A stretch of 64,000 nucleotides of DNA from Papilionanthe hookeriana x Papilionanthe teres (taxonomy: Eukaryota > Streptophyta > Magnoliopsida > Asparagales > Orchidaceae). Where the stretch lies: assembly GCA_022702705.1 (NCBI GenBank), contig CM040421.1:69248121-69312120 (forward strand), in the 5' to 3' direction. The position numbers and the translations under genes are program-made. Shown here in pieces: positions 12,061 to 26,128 of this stretch (the first letter of the stretch is position 1; each line of letters starts with the position of its first letter). Under the pieces are notes generated by a model that saw only the letters and a list, made by a program, of their open reading frames with translations, did not search any database and had not been told where the DNA came from.

Positions 12061-12382
12061 TAATTATCTTTTGTTACGAGTGTTTTTGTGTTTTAATGTA
12101 AGGTTATGCCTCGATCTTGATTAATTTTATATTATTTTAGAAAAATTTGATGCTCATAAGTCTTGGTTGACTTAGGCTGAAAATTATTTTGAAGTATGTA
12201 AGATTTAAAAATAGGATCACTCTATTCTGAATATGAGTAAAAAGGAGATCAAGTTAACCTTCATTATGATTGTTTACAATGTGTGTTATTGAGTCTAAAT
12301 TACTCTTACCAGTATTATTTACCTATCTTGGAGAACGAAATTTTGAAATTTGACGATTAGGCGAAACGGAGTTGAACATAGT

Positions 12383-12474
12383 TCCGGCGCCAGAATTCGG
12401 CTCCTAAGCGCCAGAATCAACTATGTATCAATAGGTCCGGCGCCTAGGCGCCAGATTCGGCGCCTAAGCGCCAC
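12383..12474 (+). promoter_or_regulatory. GCGCC box cluster 1 (upstream of ORF A), element 1
   Basis: There are five GCGCC-bearing units about 20 bp long, in the pattern CGGCGCCTARGCGCCAGATT, two of them separated from the rest by a 15-bp spacer. GGCGCCTAGGCGCC at 12439-12452 is a perfect palindrome. The same motif type is in this element's LTR (16433-16521) and in front of its env-position ORF (13364-13462). A weak TATA-like CTATATT follows near 12540 and ORF A starts at 12623. Calling it a promoter element is inference from the LTR arrangement. Confidence 0.5.
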
Positions 12475-12622
12475 GGTTACTGGGTCGTGCAAAAACCAAA
12501 AATTTTCAGTTTTTCACACGATTTTTCCTTTTAAATCAACCTATATTCTTCCCTAACCATCAAGCAATCAAAATTACATCCCTTGCACTTCATTCTTGAG
12601 AGATTTGAGAAATTTTGAAGAT

Positions 12623-12971
12623 ATGGAAGGAAGAAATCATGGAGAAGAAGCTAGGGACAAGGTTTCAAAGGATCCTCAACCCTACTTCAATGGTTTCATC
12701 GCTGTATGTTTAGAGAAAATTTCTAGTCATTTGGATAAGTTTGAAGCGGAGTTTAAAAGCATTGGAGATCGCCTTCATGAGATGTTTCATCAAGTTGAAC
12801 ATCTAGAATGTCAAATGAAACTTCAATTTGATCATTTTGCAGCCTTATCAAGATGCTCAAGTTGAAATGTATGCGAAGAACAAGTGGATTGACGAAAAGA
12901 CGGCTACGGATTTCCCAAGAGCGTTAGTGTTCTTTCCAAGTGGAATACACAATTTCCCTTGTGAAGATTAG
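12623..12971 (+). pseudogene. Athila ORF A, short coiled-coil form, element 1
   Basis: From ATG 12623 the frame encodes an acidic/basic helical protein with heptad-like spacing (FNGFIAVCLEKISSHLDKF, then LHEMFHQVEHLECQMKLQF). A frameshift near 12850 shifts reading to QVEMYAKNKWIDEKTATDF and a stop at 12969. The same product, including KWIEKDS, is found at 33745-34149 in element 2. The pattern also resembles the C-terminal end of the longer ORF A of element 3 (MKEHFDHTVHFE then GWIEEDS). No domain with known function is recognised. The position between pol and the env-position ORF is constant in these elements. Confidence 0.55.
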
Positions 12972-13363
12972 AATATTCTGGTAATGAGATAGTTATTATA
13001 TGGTTTGTTAAGTCGTTGAATTGATTTAGAGAATCAATTGTGTTTATTTATCTATTTGCTTTCATGTTCAATGTGTGTTGTTTTTGCTTAGAAATTATTG
13101 TGTTTGAGTGTGTATTAGGAACTTGAATCAAGTGTAATACTTATCTAGAATGTATTGAGTCAATATTGAAGATTATAAATGGAATTTACTGAGTTTGATT
13201 GAAACCTTATGTTTGATTGGTGGATTAAATATTTAATTTTTATAAATTTTTGAAAAATGTTTTGGAAGTTAGAAACTGAAGCCCTACTATGATATGAGTA
13301 ATTGGAAGTTGAATTTATGAATTTTGGTGGAAAATTAAATTTAAAAATAATTTTTTGTGAAAG
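12972..13363. other. Non-coding spacer, element 1
   Basis: This AT-rich spacer between ORF A and the next GCGCC cluster holds no recognisable ORF or repeat. Confidence 0.6.
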
Positions 13364-13462
13364 GCGAGTCCGGCGCCGAACTCGGCGCCTAAGCTCCAGT
13401 TCGGCTCGTACCCGAAAATTTACTTAAATAACCCCCAAAAGTCATTTTCGACGCCTAAGCTT
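13364..13462 (+). promoter_or_regulatory. GCGCC box cluster 2 (upstream of ORF B), element 1
   Basis: Units include CCGGCGCCGAACTCGGCGCC, AAGCTCCAGTTCGGCTCG and a decayed GACGCCTAAGCTTC. They lie about 100 bp upstream of the candidate leader intron of ORF B and match the LTR motif type of the same element. Confidence 0.5.
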
Positions 13463-13564
13463 CATCTTCTTCCCCATTTTCGCGAAAATACATCCTTTAG
13501 ATCCATTTCGAGGTCAAAACATCAAGGATTCGAGCGCGAAACCACTCGATTTCTTCGTCTCAAG

Positions 13565-13763
13565 GTCGATCTACACTTTAAACCATTTATTTTTTATTTT
13601 CACCATAGATTTCCCTAGGTTTTGCTAAGAACCGAAAATTTTGAAGAAATTTTCAATTTTTAGTGATTTCTTTTGATTTTTAAACTTATTTTAAGTTTTA
13701 TAAACTTAAAAAGAGTTTAAATCTTTGATTCCTAAATTTGTTCTTGTTTTCTTTCACGTTTAG
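13565..13763 (+). other. Candidate 5'-leader intron of ORF B, element 1
   Basis: A donor CAAG/GTCGAT at 13565 and an acceptor TTTAG at 13759-13763, immediately before the ATG, bound 199 bp. Element 2 (34780-34985, 206 bp, GTAAGAGC) and element 3 (55807-56007 minus, 201 bp, GTAAGAGC) have the same arrangement. All three share the block TTTATTTTCACCATA about 25-40 bp after the donor. The donor of this copy is weaker than the other two. The intron is inferred from comparison; no transcript data are available. Confidence 0.5.
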
Positions 13764-14929
13764 ATGGCTCCAAAATCTAAACGCTGGAATGCACGAGATA
13801 ACTTTGATAGCAACAAATTTTCTACCGCGTGCTGCGCATTTTCGCTTCCATGAATTTGCGATGTCCGTAAAGTTCATTTCAGAATGAAGTTTCTATCATC
13901 CTGGAGAAATGATCGAAAACACTATCGTTGCACATAATTGGCAACGATTCTGTTATTTCACTGCAGTTGCTGTTATCCCGATTGTTCGAGAGTTTTATGC
14001 AAATTTTCTGGATGCCGAAGATTATGAAGTCTTTGTCAAAGGTATCGGAGTAGGATTTAGTCCGAAAGAATCAATGTATTTTATGGCCTCGCCACCGACT
14101 ATTGAGTGCTATTATTCCGGATTATCACCATCCGAGGGAGATTTGGATATGATCATTGCTTATTCGATCGACTGGTACCTGGATCTTGGAAGATCAGGAA
14201 CGGAAAAAGGGTAAACTTCAAATCTTCCAAATTAAATGGTATTTATAAAGCATGGCACTATTTTATTTCTTCAAGATTGTTACCTTCCAACCACCTGAGT
14301 GAAGTGACTAGAGATCAAGCGATCTTAAACTACTGCATTCAGGAGAGGAAGCCTATTGATGTCGGGAGTATTATTTATGATTCTGTGGATTCTACTGCGA
14401 GATCCAAGCACTTCGTTGGATTGGGATTTCCATCTCTCGATTTCTTCATTATGTGTTAGTAATGGAGTCACCGCTCGGTATTTCCGAGGAGAAGTTAAAG
14501 TCTACCAAGCCAATCGGGCGGGAGAGTGTTAGTATCTATGATCGTCTTCGAGGGAAGAGATCGACCGCTCCTTCTACTTCGCACATACTCCGAGTAGACC
14601 TTCTACTTCTCGACCCTCTACTTCTACCGAGCCACCATCGAGTTTCGGGAATCAATGCATGATCAGCTTTTAGAGCGACGAGCAGGAGTTATTTCAAACT
14701 CACCTGCGAGATTGATACTATTGATAGGAAACTAGATCATTTATCCGATTATACCCGAAAGGAAGAGTAGTTATGATGCCGAGTATGATGAAGCCTTAGT
14801 CGATTTCCGAAGGGTGAACATGATGTTAGTTTCCCTACTTTTCCTTGTTTCACACCATTTGTTGATCCTAAGGACGTAGAATTTTCCTTTGGTGATGATG
14901 ATGATGATGAGGCTACAGCTAGTGACTAG
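13764..14929 (+). pseudogene. Athila ORF B (env-position, putative plant transposon protein domain), element 1
   Basis: This ORF lies between pol and the 3' LTR, where Athila elements carry their so-called env-like gene. The recognisable core (WQRFCYFTAVAV, IVREFYANF, VFVKGIGVGFSP) and, after a frameshift near 14200, RLLPSNHLSEVTRDQAILNY followed by PIDVG, match the 'putative plant transposon protein' domain common in such elements. The C terminus is Ser/Thr rich, then helical, and ends in an Asp run before a TAG at 14927. Several frameshifts break it. No clear signal peptide or fusion peptide is seen, so an envelope role is not supported by this sequence; the function is unknown. Confidence 0.65.
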
Positions 14930-15357
14930 TAGTTATAGATCTTTATGATGAGCTACTCTGTTAGTTTGTTTTGTTTGTTTTGTTTGTTTAGTTTTGTGTG
15001 TGATGTATGTTGATTTGTTTAAATATCTGTGTGGATTGATTAGTGGTAAGATTCTGTTGTTAAAATATTCTTAGTATATTGTGTTGAGACTGAAGTTAGA
15101 GTTAATCTATGATATGTTGTTTTAGTTTACTGTTTACTAATTAGTAATTTTGCTCTGTTTTAATTCTGTTTCAAATTTAGTATCATCATAAAAATTTAGC
15201 CTGCTTACTTTTTATACATGCTTCAATTTTATCTTAATTATTCATAAAAACATGATAGAAGTTAGTTTTTCTTTTTAAGATTGTTTTTACATACTTATAA
15301 AAATTCTTATGATTTTCTTTCTCTCATACTTTCAAAATATCATAGTATACCAAAACT

Positions 15358-15370
15358 TAAGTTTGGGGGA
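15358..15370 (+). other. Duplicate polypurine tract (upstream copy), element 1
   Basis: TAAGTTTGGGGGA is identical to the tract at 16229-16241 that primes the LTR and lies 871 bp upstream of it. Element 3 has the same pair 897 bp apart. Confidence 0.65.
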
Positions 15371-15748
15371 AGGGAAAATCCATTCAAATTTAAATTTTAT
15401 TTGTCCTTAAAGAGCTAATATTTTCATAAAAATAAAAATTTTTTAACATAACTTAAGGAATGAAGAATTTATTTGAGATCACTTTTATTTTTGAAATTAT
15501 AAACAATTTAGTGAATTTAATCAAAATTTTAATAACTTTGATTGATTTTAAGAATAGAATTATTTAACTTAAAGAAGAATAAGATAAAGAATTTTCCTAT
15601 TCATGATAGAAATAATAGAATTTTAGAAATATTAAGTAATAAAAAATTATCACTTGAAAAAGAAAAGATTGGAAATCTTTTTGAATTCTTATTTATGTTA
15701 TAATAATTAAGTGGAAATGTATAAGTTTTGAAAATATAAGTTTAGGAT

Positions 15749-15794
15749 AGTGAAGTTCAAAACCATTAACAGGCTATCCAGATATAGTAATCCT
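15749..15794 (+). other. Conserved 3' UTR block, element 1
   Basis: Forty-six bases match the minus strand of 53747-53792 in element 3 with two differences, although the surrounding sequence is poorly conserved. Both copies are followed by a purine-rich tract and then a second shared block beginning AAGCTTGAGGARATG. Candidate roles are RNA packaging, dimerisation or a plus-strand priming accessory; none is proven. Confidence 0.65.
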
Positions 15795-16228
15795 CTCTAT
15801 ATTTATTAAAAAAAAAAAAGAGAGAAGAGAGGAGAAGCTTGAGGAAATGCCTAATCAAAAATTGGCTTCACTTGAATTATCTTATAGGAAGAAAACTAGT
15901 TACATATTTTACTTATTTTTTATACATGAATATTTATTTAGAAAAGATTTTTCAAGAAAATCTTTTTCTTGTAAATAATCTATGAGAGCTTAATATAATA
16001 GACTTCTATTATTTTCAAAAAAATGAATGAAAAGTTTGAAATCTTATGATTTGGTAGTTAAATATTCTTTAAATTCTTAAAATTAAACCTAGTTAGTGAA
16101 GTTGGATTAATAATTTACTAAAGACTTTATAAAATAAAAAATTATAAGGAATCTTAAATATTTATCTTTTATTCCAAAGGTTATGCATTTTATATAGTAG
16201 AAAGAGTTACTTGAGGACAAGTAACATT

Positions 16229-16241
16229 TAAGTTTGGGGGA
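16229..16241 (+). other. Polypurine tract of element 1
   Basis: TAAGTTTGGGGGA is followed by TTT and the LTR start TGATC. It is the plus-strand primer site expected immediately upstream of a 3' LTR. Confidence 0.8.
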
Positions 16242-16437
16242 TTTTGATCTATAAAAAATACCTATTTCTTTATGTCTTAATTCTTATCAATTTCTAAGGA
16301 TATTATGCTTTAATGAAAGGTATTTTTTGTGTTTTTGGATGTAGGTGATGTAAAAAGGTCTAAAAAGGAAAAAGGAGCAAAAAGGAGCAAAAAGGAGCAA
16401 AAATGGAGCAAAATACAAAAAGTATAAAAATATGGCC

Positions 16438-16521
16438 TGGCGCCTAGGCGCCAGAAGTTGGCGCCTAGGTGCCAGAAGTTGGCGCCTAGGCACCAGAAGT
16501 TGGCGCCTAAGCGCCGTACTC
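16438..16521 (+). repeat. 21-bp palindromic tandem array in LTR U3
   Basis: There are four tandem 21-bp units, TGGCGCCTAGGCGCCAGAAG plus T, at 16438, 16459, 16480 and 16501. Each is centred on a full or nearly full GGCGCCTAGGCGCC palindrome, and the fourth unit diverges at its end. A further pair of palindromic units lies at 16721-16762. The array is in U3, about 310 bp upstream of the TATA box. Confidence 0.85.
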
Positions 16522-16830
16522 GATACGAAACCGTCGAGTTTTCGACAACTTTCGATCGGTTATTTTGACGGAGTGAGCGGTTATCGGACATTCTAGAAGA
16601 CTGGCAGTTGTTCCTTGATAATAGGACATATGATACATTGCATTTGGACGCTCTAAAACGGTTTTAATCGCGAAGAGGTATGAGCCAAAGTGAAGAGGTG
16701 CGAATAACTGGACGCGGTGTCCGGCACCTAGGCGCCAGATTCCGGCGCCTAGGCATCAGACAGACCTTCTAGAAGATTCATTGAATGTGGACATGTTTTG
16801 AAGAGGTGCCTCAAGGCAACCCTTGAAGCC

Positions 16831-16838
16831 TATAAATA
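16831..16838 (+). promoter_or_regulatory. TATA box of element 1 LTR
   Basis: TATAAATA is followed by GGGG, between the GCGCC boxes and a GAGA-rich leader. The same TATAAATAGGG string stands before ORF A in element 2 (33661). Confidence 0.75.
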
Positions 16839-18009
16839 GGGGTCCATTTCTTCGGAAAACGTGCCCCTCCCATTGTACCCCTTTCTCTTATCCACTTTAG
16901 GATCTCTCATCCTTAGAGAGAGAAATAGAGAGAAATTTAGGGCCACTTTTGTTTAGTTTAGTGAGTTTATTTTCAAGTTGTTGCATCTGGAGTTCATTAC
17001 ACTGTGGAGTCAGTAGGAATAAGAAGATCTGTAGAAGAAATATTTGAGATAAGTATTTTATATTTGATTCAAAGTTTATTTATTATGTTTTGCTGTTTAT
17101 ATTCAATGTGTTCTGAGTAGTTAGTTTACTTTCTTCCTTCAATTATGAAGAGATAAATAAGATAATATAAAAATTTGATGGAGAATTGAAATTCAAAATA
17201 TTTTCAAAACATTGTGATGGCATTATTACCTGATCTTACTTTACTTTTTAAATTGGCCATTTAAATTGTTAAAACCTGTTGAAGAGTTTTGAGACCTAGA
17301 AGGAGAAGAACTCTTAACTTGTAAATGTCACATGAATCCTTGGGTAGTCAAAAGCCATGTGCGGGCTATTCAAGGTGAAGTGCAAATAAATAGGAAGATA
17401 AGAATTAAATTGATAAGTTTTTAGAGTGACAGACTAAATTCTTATAATTTGATTTATAGATTAGGAAAGGGTCACTAGTAGGGCCGACCATAGCCACCCT
17501 TGGACATCTAGAAGTGTGAGTCTAGATTAACCCATTCTACTAACAATACATCCGGACTTGATCTGTAAATTAGCCAATGTTCTTTGCGCCTGGATCAAAG
17601 GGTAAAGAATAGGAATGCTTCTATTTGGCACAATACCATAAATCAAATTCTCCAACGAATATTAAATTATCTTAAAAATCTTAGATTAATCGAAGGAAAG
17701 AAAGTTGTTTATTTTATATAGTTTTCATAAATCATTTTCTTATTATTGTTTTCTTTATTTGCATCTAGTAAATTAATAGTAATTTATAGTTAAATTAAAA
17801 GATAAAAAGATATTTTTGAAATATAATATTTAGAAAATTTATCACTATAATTCTTCCCCGTGGGATCGATATTGGGATCTTTGTTTCAAATCCCTATATT
17901 ACTTGAAACGATACGTATACTTGCGTAGTACCCCTAGTGTGTAAAAATACTTTCTAAATTTTACAACATTTTGATTTTATACACTAGCCGCTATTTATAA
18001 ATTGGGCCA

Positions 18010-18215
18010 TCTTTTGGAAGCGAATATTACTGCATTATTGCGGGTCGGGTCACCATATATGGAATGTACTCCTTCTCTACTGTAGTCTCTTCTAACCCCC
18101 TCCCCCTCTATGTTTTTTACTTTTTGGGGACCTCCTGGATGCCCCACATCTCAGGGTTGTATTTTGACTCTCATTAATAGAAAGCCCTTTTAACAAAAAA
18201 AAAATACAAAGATAT
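18010..18215 (+). mobile_element. LINE 3' end fragment
   Basis: A non-coding stretch ends CTCATTAATAGAAAGCCC, then a short A-rich run and a microsatellite, the usual form of a plant L1-type LINE 3' terminus. No coding part is left between it and the Athila LTR. Confidence 0.45.
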
Positions 18216-21831
<3,616 letters not shown>

Positions 21832-22042
21832 TTTTGCCTTGCTGCCCGGTTCGTTTCAGCTCCTTTTTTGAACGAGTTGTCACCTGTGCTTAGTTGTGAC
21901 CTTGTTTCACTCATGTGGTGTTATCTCCTGGAGGTTTTGTCTTAGTAGGGGCTGCCATTAGATTTTTTGTTAGTTCCGCAAGCCCTTCTACCAATTTTGT
22001 ATTTCTTTTGCTTTTCAACATGTAGGGGCCTCCAATGCCCTT

Positions 22043-22116
<74 letters not shown>

Positions 22117-22131
22117 ATCTATCTATCTATA
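21832..22131 (+). mobile_element. LINE 3' UTR and (TA)n/(ATCT)n tail
   Basis: About 215 bp of T-rich non-coding sequence after the ORF2 stop end in a TA microsatellite (about 22047-22114) and four ATCT units. The tail takes the place of a poly(A) tail, as with the LINE fragment before 18343. Confidence 0.75.
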
Positions 22132-24744
22132 TGTTTGCGTGTGTAAGTATATATACCTGTGTGCGCGCGTGTGCACTTGTGAATAAATGTGAAGCCCAAT
22201 TGGTCTACCTCATGGAAATGTGACATTTACTTCATAAATTCATGTAGGTGATACCTAAATATGTGATGTTCATGATATAAAGAACAATGTCTATGTACAT
22301 GTGTAAGAGAAAATATGAGAATATGCGGATGTTATGGTTATTGTGATTGCATGTATGTAAGATTAGCATGTTGAACAATGTGTGTATGTTGCACGACTTG
22401 AATGAATTATTTTATGTCATGGAAATTAACATGCTAGCTAGTTGGGTTTAATGAGTATGATGCAAGCTGGATTTAATGAGTTTAACTAGAAATAATTATA
22501 GGTAAATATTAAATGCATATGTGGTTAAATAATGAATAGAAAGGAAAATTGAACTTCCTAAAGTGCTGAGTAAGAGAGGGTTTGGTAAAATCTAAAAAGA
22601 AAGACTATTTTTATTTATAAATAAATTAAAGCTTGCTCTAAAGTAACATATTTTTAAAATAATAAAGAAAACAACTCCGTTGGCATCAATTTTTTCTGTC
22701 ATATGTATCGCGTTTCCACTTGAACTCCTTAAGACTTCTCACTGTTCATTCTCAATGTCCCAAAGCTCTAAAAATCCAATTAGGCTACCTAGTAGGTGCT
22801 CAAAGCATAAAACTAGGAGTTATGACGATCCTGCTTCGCCTAAGGGGCTCGACCATCTTCGGGAAAACAACCATCCTTTATGGCATTCATCATTAGCATA
22901 AGATGGACTAAAGATCCATTGGTCATGACAGGATCAGACATCGTTTGTCCCAGAGTTCTACGGCCAATTAGATACATAGAAAGGGGCCCTCATCGGATGA
23001 AATTAGGGTTTCAGACTAGTTCACATTGAGCCTGAGGGTCACAATTCATTTTGATGCTTTGGCATATCCCTGGACTATTTCTAATGGTTAAGGATCATTT
23101 CCAATCCATTCATGGCTTTTCATCTCCAAAGAAACTCATCTGGACCTCCACCGCACATCTAGAGCATAAAAATCTAAGGTTGAACTGGCGTGACCATGCC
23201 CAGTTACGTCGTGGTCATGCCACTTATACTCGAAACCATGCTCAAGATAGAGATCATGACATAACTACACCATAAAATTGGCATAGCCATGTCAGGGCAA
23301 AGGCATGACCATACCAGTTTCAGGTGTGGTCACACCTCACTTTAAAAAATTAGGGCTTCAAGAGCTTTAGCTTGGCGTGGCCACTCTTAGTTCAGGCATG
23401 GCCATGTCGAGCCTACAGTACTTCTAGCCTAAAAATTTGACTTTGTCCTTCATACTTCTTTGCTGATTCCCCATTGATAATCATGGGATCTTAGGGTCCA
23501 GTGTGAGCTCTGCCTTTACTGCCAACATCTCAAGAAGCTAATGGGTGAATGCCATGTTCAAAATTGTTGCTTATTTTAATCATGAGAGGGAAGTTTCCCC
23601 TAAATTTCCTAATCCTTGGTGAGCATTTAGCTGGGAATCTGAATTTTATTTAGGAAGGAGTTCTTTTCAGTGTTGAGACAGAGCTTTTGGAGATTAAGAG
23701 AACTGTGGGAGAAAGCTTGGTGAGAAAAACCTTCCTCTTCTCTTTTTCTTTTCCCATATCATTTCCTCCAACAAAACTCCTCTTCTTTACTTCACATCTA
23801 AGAGAGGAGGTGAGAGTGCATTCTTTGGAGGTATATTCAAAGAGGAGAGCTTCCTCTCTCATTGGACAAAGAGGAAAGAGACTCATCTCTCCTTTGAAGG
23901 AGAGTACCTAAGAAACACGTCGTTAACTGTCACATTGGTGAAAGTTCTAAAATTTCTTTTTTTCCCACTTTCTTATAGAATCCCTAGGTTTTGTGTTAGG
24001 GTTCTAGGTTAGGCTGTCTTGATAGAAAGTCATAATGGTTAGGTGTTTTTTGGATTTCTCTAACGAATCTAAGAGGAAACCCTATCCCTTTTTAGCCAAA
24101 ACTCCATAATATGGGATTGTAGTAATCCTGAGATTGGTTTAGTGGTTCCATCGATCATATGAATCAGATAGATGGCATTTAGAGATTGAAGTTCATTGTG
24201 ATACTTCATTCCCTAAGCCGAGAAAGCTTCGACTATGAAGAGATGCTTCATTTCATGAGGGAAGTCTTTCTCATGTTAGCCAAATCGACCAGAGAAGGGA
24301 TTCCTATCAACTTACACAATAAGCTTAAAAAGGATTATAGATTGGTATATCTCGCCACACAACCCTAGGATCCCATGAGGATGTTAGGACGAGCACGATT
24401 TGTCATCAGATCCACATTTGCTTGCGTAAATTTTATGCTGCATCATATGCATCACATATATTAGAAAAGGTGCATGAAAGGTTATTTATTTCTTTTTGCA
24501 TGTTTTTCTGAGTCACTTCGGCCGATCGGCCACCGTTAGCATGATTGAATCGATTAACTATTCATGTCATCTCGAATGAACAACCACTATTGGTCAGATT
24601 GACATGGCTGACCACTTCACATTGGGCGAGCTTGTCGTCGTAAAAAAGAATGGGTTCTGTCTTAACATGTGATTACATTAGTGTGGATTGCATTTATTGA
24701 GTCTTTGGTGTGCATCAAATTCTAATTTTGCATCTCTCTTGCAT
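22132..24744. other. Unrecognised intergenic or decayed LTR-type sequence
   Basis: I see no supported gene here. A cluster of CATGCC/GTGGCCATG-type near-palindromic units lies at about 23185-23415 (for example GGCGTGACCATGCC and GGCATGGCCATGTC). A purine/pyrimidine-biased leader-like stretch lies at about 23740-23890. The short frame at 24186-24368 resembles nothing I know. The stretch may be the LTR and 5' part of the Tat/Ogre-like element whose RNase H lies at 25352, but no junction or PBS was found. Confidence 0.35.
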
Positions 24745-25137
24745 CGATTGATCAGCCTCCAATGACTCAATCATATCGATCGATCAGCCTCCAACGGCCT
24801 GATCATAACGATTGGCGATCTGCATTGCTTCAATCGATTGGCCTTCAAAGACCGATCGAATCAATCAACGATCTTCATCATTTCGATCAATCAGGCTCCA
24901 ACTATCTGATCACATCGATTGGTGAACTCTGTTGTCTCAATTGATCGACCTCTAATGACCCGATTACATCGATCAGTAATCTCCGTTGCTATGATCAACC
25001 TCCAACAACCTGATTGCATTGATCGGTGTTCTCTATCACTTCGATCACCCGATCTCTAACAACCCAAGTGCATTGATCAATGATCTCCTTTGCTTAGATC
25101 AATAAGCCTCTAACAGCTCAATTGATTCAGTCGACTG
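24745..25137. repeat. 54-bp minisatellite, about seven diverged units
   Basis: Units of about 54 bp start with CGATCGATCAGCCTCCAACG-like sequence and end with a GATCTCCGTTGCTT-like half; the first unit is truncated. Repeated ATCGAT and GATCGATC make the array rich in small palindromes. Units are strongly diverged from each other, so the array is old. Confidence 0.8.
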
Positions 25138-25351
25138 TTGCATTTAGATGTTGCAATGTTGCATGTTTATTGTATTCTGCCTGCACAAAACATGTTTGCA
25201 ACACACACCCATGGTGCATTCGGGAGTATATGCCCTCATATGCTCGTGGTGGGCATCTATGCCCCACTTTAGCACACCATTTTATGCCTACCTTGTGACA
25301 TCCCAATGTCATCATGCACCACATCCCCTGGAAACCCCTCATTGCATATAT

Positions 25352-26090
25352 TGCCACACTTAATGAGTCGGTGGGAGCTTTCTCAGCCCATATTAATGCG
25401 GATGGGAAAGAAAATTCCTTGTACTATCTTAGTCGGTGTTTCATCCCTGCTTAAATAAAATATCTGACAATTGAAAAACACTCTTGGCACTGATATTCTT
25501 AGATTAGAGGTCGAGTCACTATATGCTCTCACACAATATTGACCTGATCTCAAGGGCAAACCCCTTGCAGTATCTGATGAATCGTCTACCTCCAGCTGTG
25601 TGATTGGCTAGGTGGGTCATGATCCTATCCCAGTTTGACATTTCATGTCTTTCAGCGGCTACCAAGGGGCAGGTGTTAGCTGATTTTTTAGCAGTTCACC
25701 TGATCCCTACATGTTTGTTTCTTAATGATGATTTTACTGATTATAATTTGATGTCATAGATCCTACATAATGGTAGATTTATTTTGATGGGGCGTCTCCT
25801 CTAAAAGAGGGCCCACCGGAATCTTTTCCAAAGGTACAATTGGTGGTTAATTTGATCTTCGTATCACTCGAGTGCAAGATTCTCAGATAATCCTATAGTT
25901 TGGTAGAGCCATGTACTAATAATGCTGTTGAATATGAAGGCTTGATTATAGGACTTGAGTTAGCTATTTAGATGAGCACACAAGAATCAAAATCCACGGT
26001 GATTCTCAGCTCTTAAATAGCTAATTATTAGGAACTTATAAGGTTCTTAGTCCCGAGCTCTTAGCCTACCATGAAAAGTAATGGCATTAT
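25352..26090 (+). pseudogene. pol: Tat/Ogre-lineage gypsy RNase H plus archaeal-like RNase H remnant
   Basis: Across frame changes, the RNase H pieces TLNESVGAFSAHINADGKEN, LYYLSR, TIEKHSW, RHYMLSHNIDLIS-like text and ATKGQVLADFLAVH are readable to about 25715. A second RNase H follows at about 25770-26080, with YFDGASPLKEGPTG-like, NAVEYEGLIIGLELA and HGDSQLL motifs. A doubled RNase H of this kind marks the Tat/Ogre group of Ty3/gypsy elements. Many stops and shifts make it dead. The 5' LTR of Athila element 2 is inserted shortly after it. Confidence 0.65.
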
Positions 26091-26128
26091 TAAAACTCAT
26101 CCCTGAGGTTATACTTCTTAAAATATCT

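Larger units (their letters stand above)
14930..16228 (+). other. Element 1 3' non-coding cassette
   Basis: About 1.3 kb without ORFs separates ORF B from the LTR. It contains a first polypurine tract (15358-15370), a block at 15749-15794 that matches element 3 at 44 of 46 bases, a purine run at about 15808-15840 and a second block at about 15835-15880 that is also shared with element 3. A second polypurine tract lies directly before the LTR (16229-16241). Confidence 0.7.
16245..17968 (+). mobile_element. Athila element 1, 3' LTR
   Basis: The LTR begins TGATC right after the polypurine tract and ends near ACAACA at 17968 (1724 bp; the right end is set by analogy). It contains the 21-bp GCGCC array (16438-16521), further boxes at 16721-16762, a TATA box at 16831-16838, a pyrimidine/GAGA-rich leader at about 16860-16930, and the conserved GTGGGATCGATAT plus GATACGTATACTTGCGTAG block near 17855-17925. 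The same blocks occur in the LTRs at 26129, 42116 and, in reverse, 36299 and 51532. Confidence 0.8.

Noticed and set aside
13764..14929. ORF B as a retroviral-type envelope
   Set aside because: No signal peptide, cleavage site or convincing membrane span is visible in any of the three copies. Only the position recalls env.
16438..16521. CRISPR-like array of 21-bp repeats
   Set aside because: The units are directly adjacent without spacers, palindromic, and lie in the U3 of a plant LTR.
22680..23911. Short open frames as host exons
   Set aside because: They have no recognisable domain and no paired splice context, and they lie in repeat-like sequence; the longest is under 80 codons.
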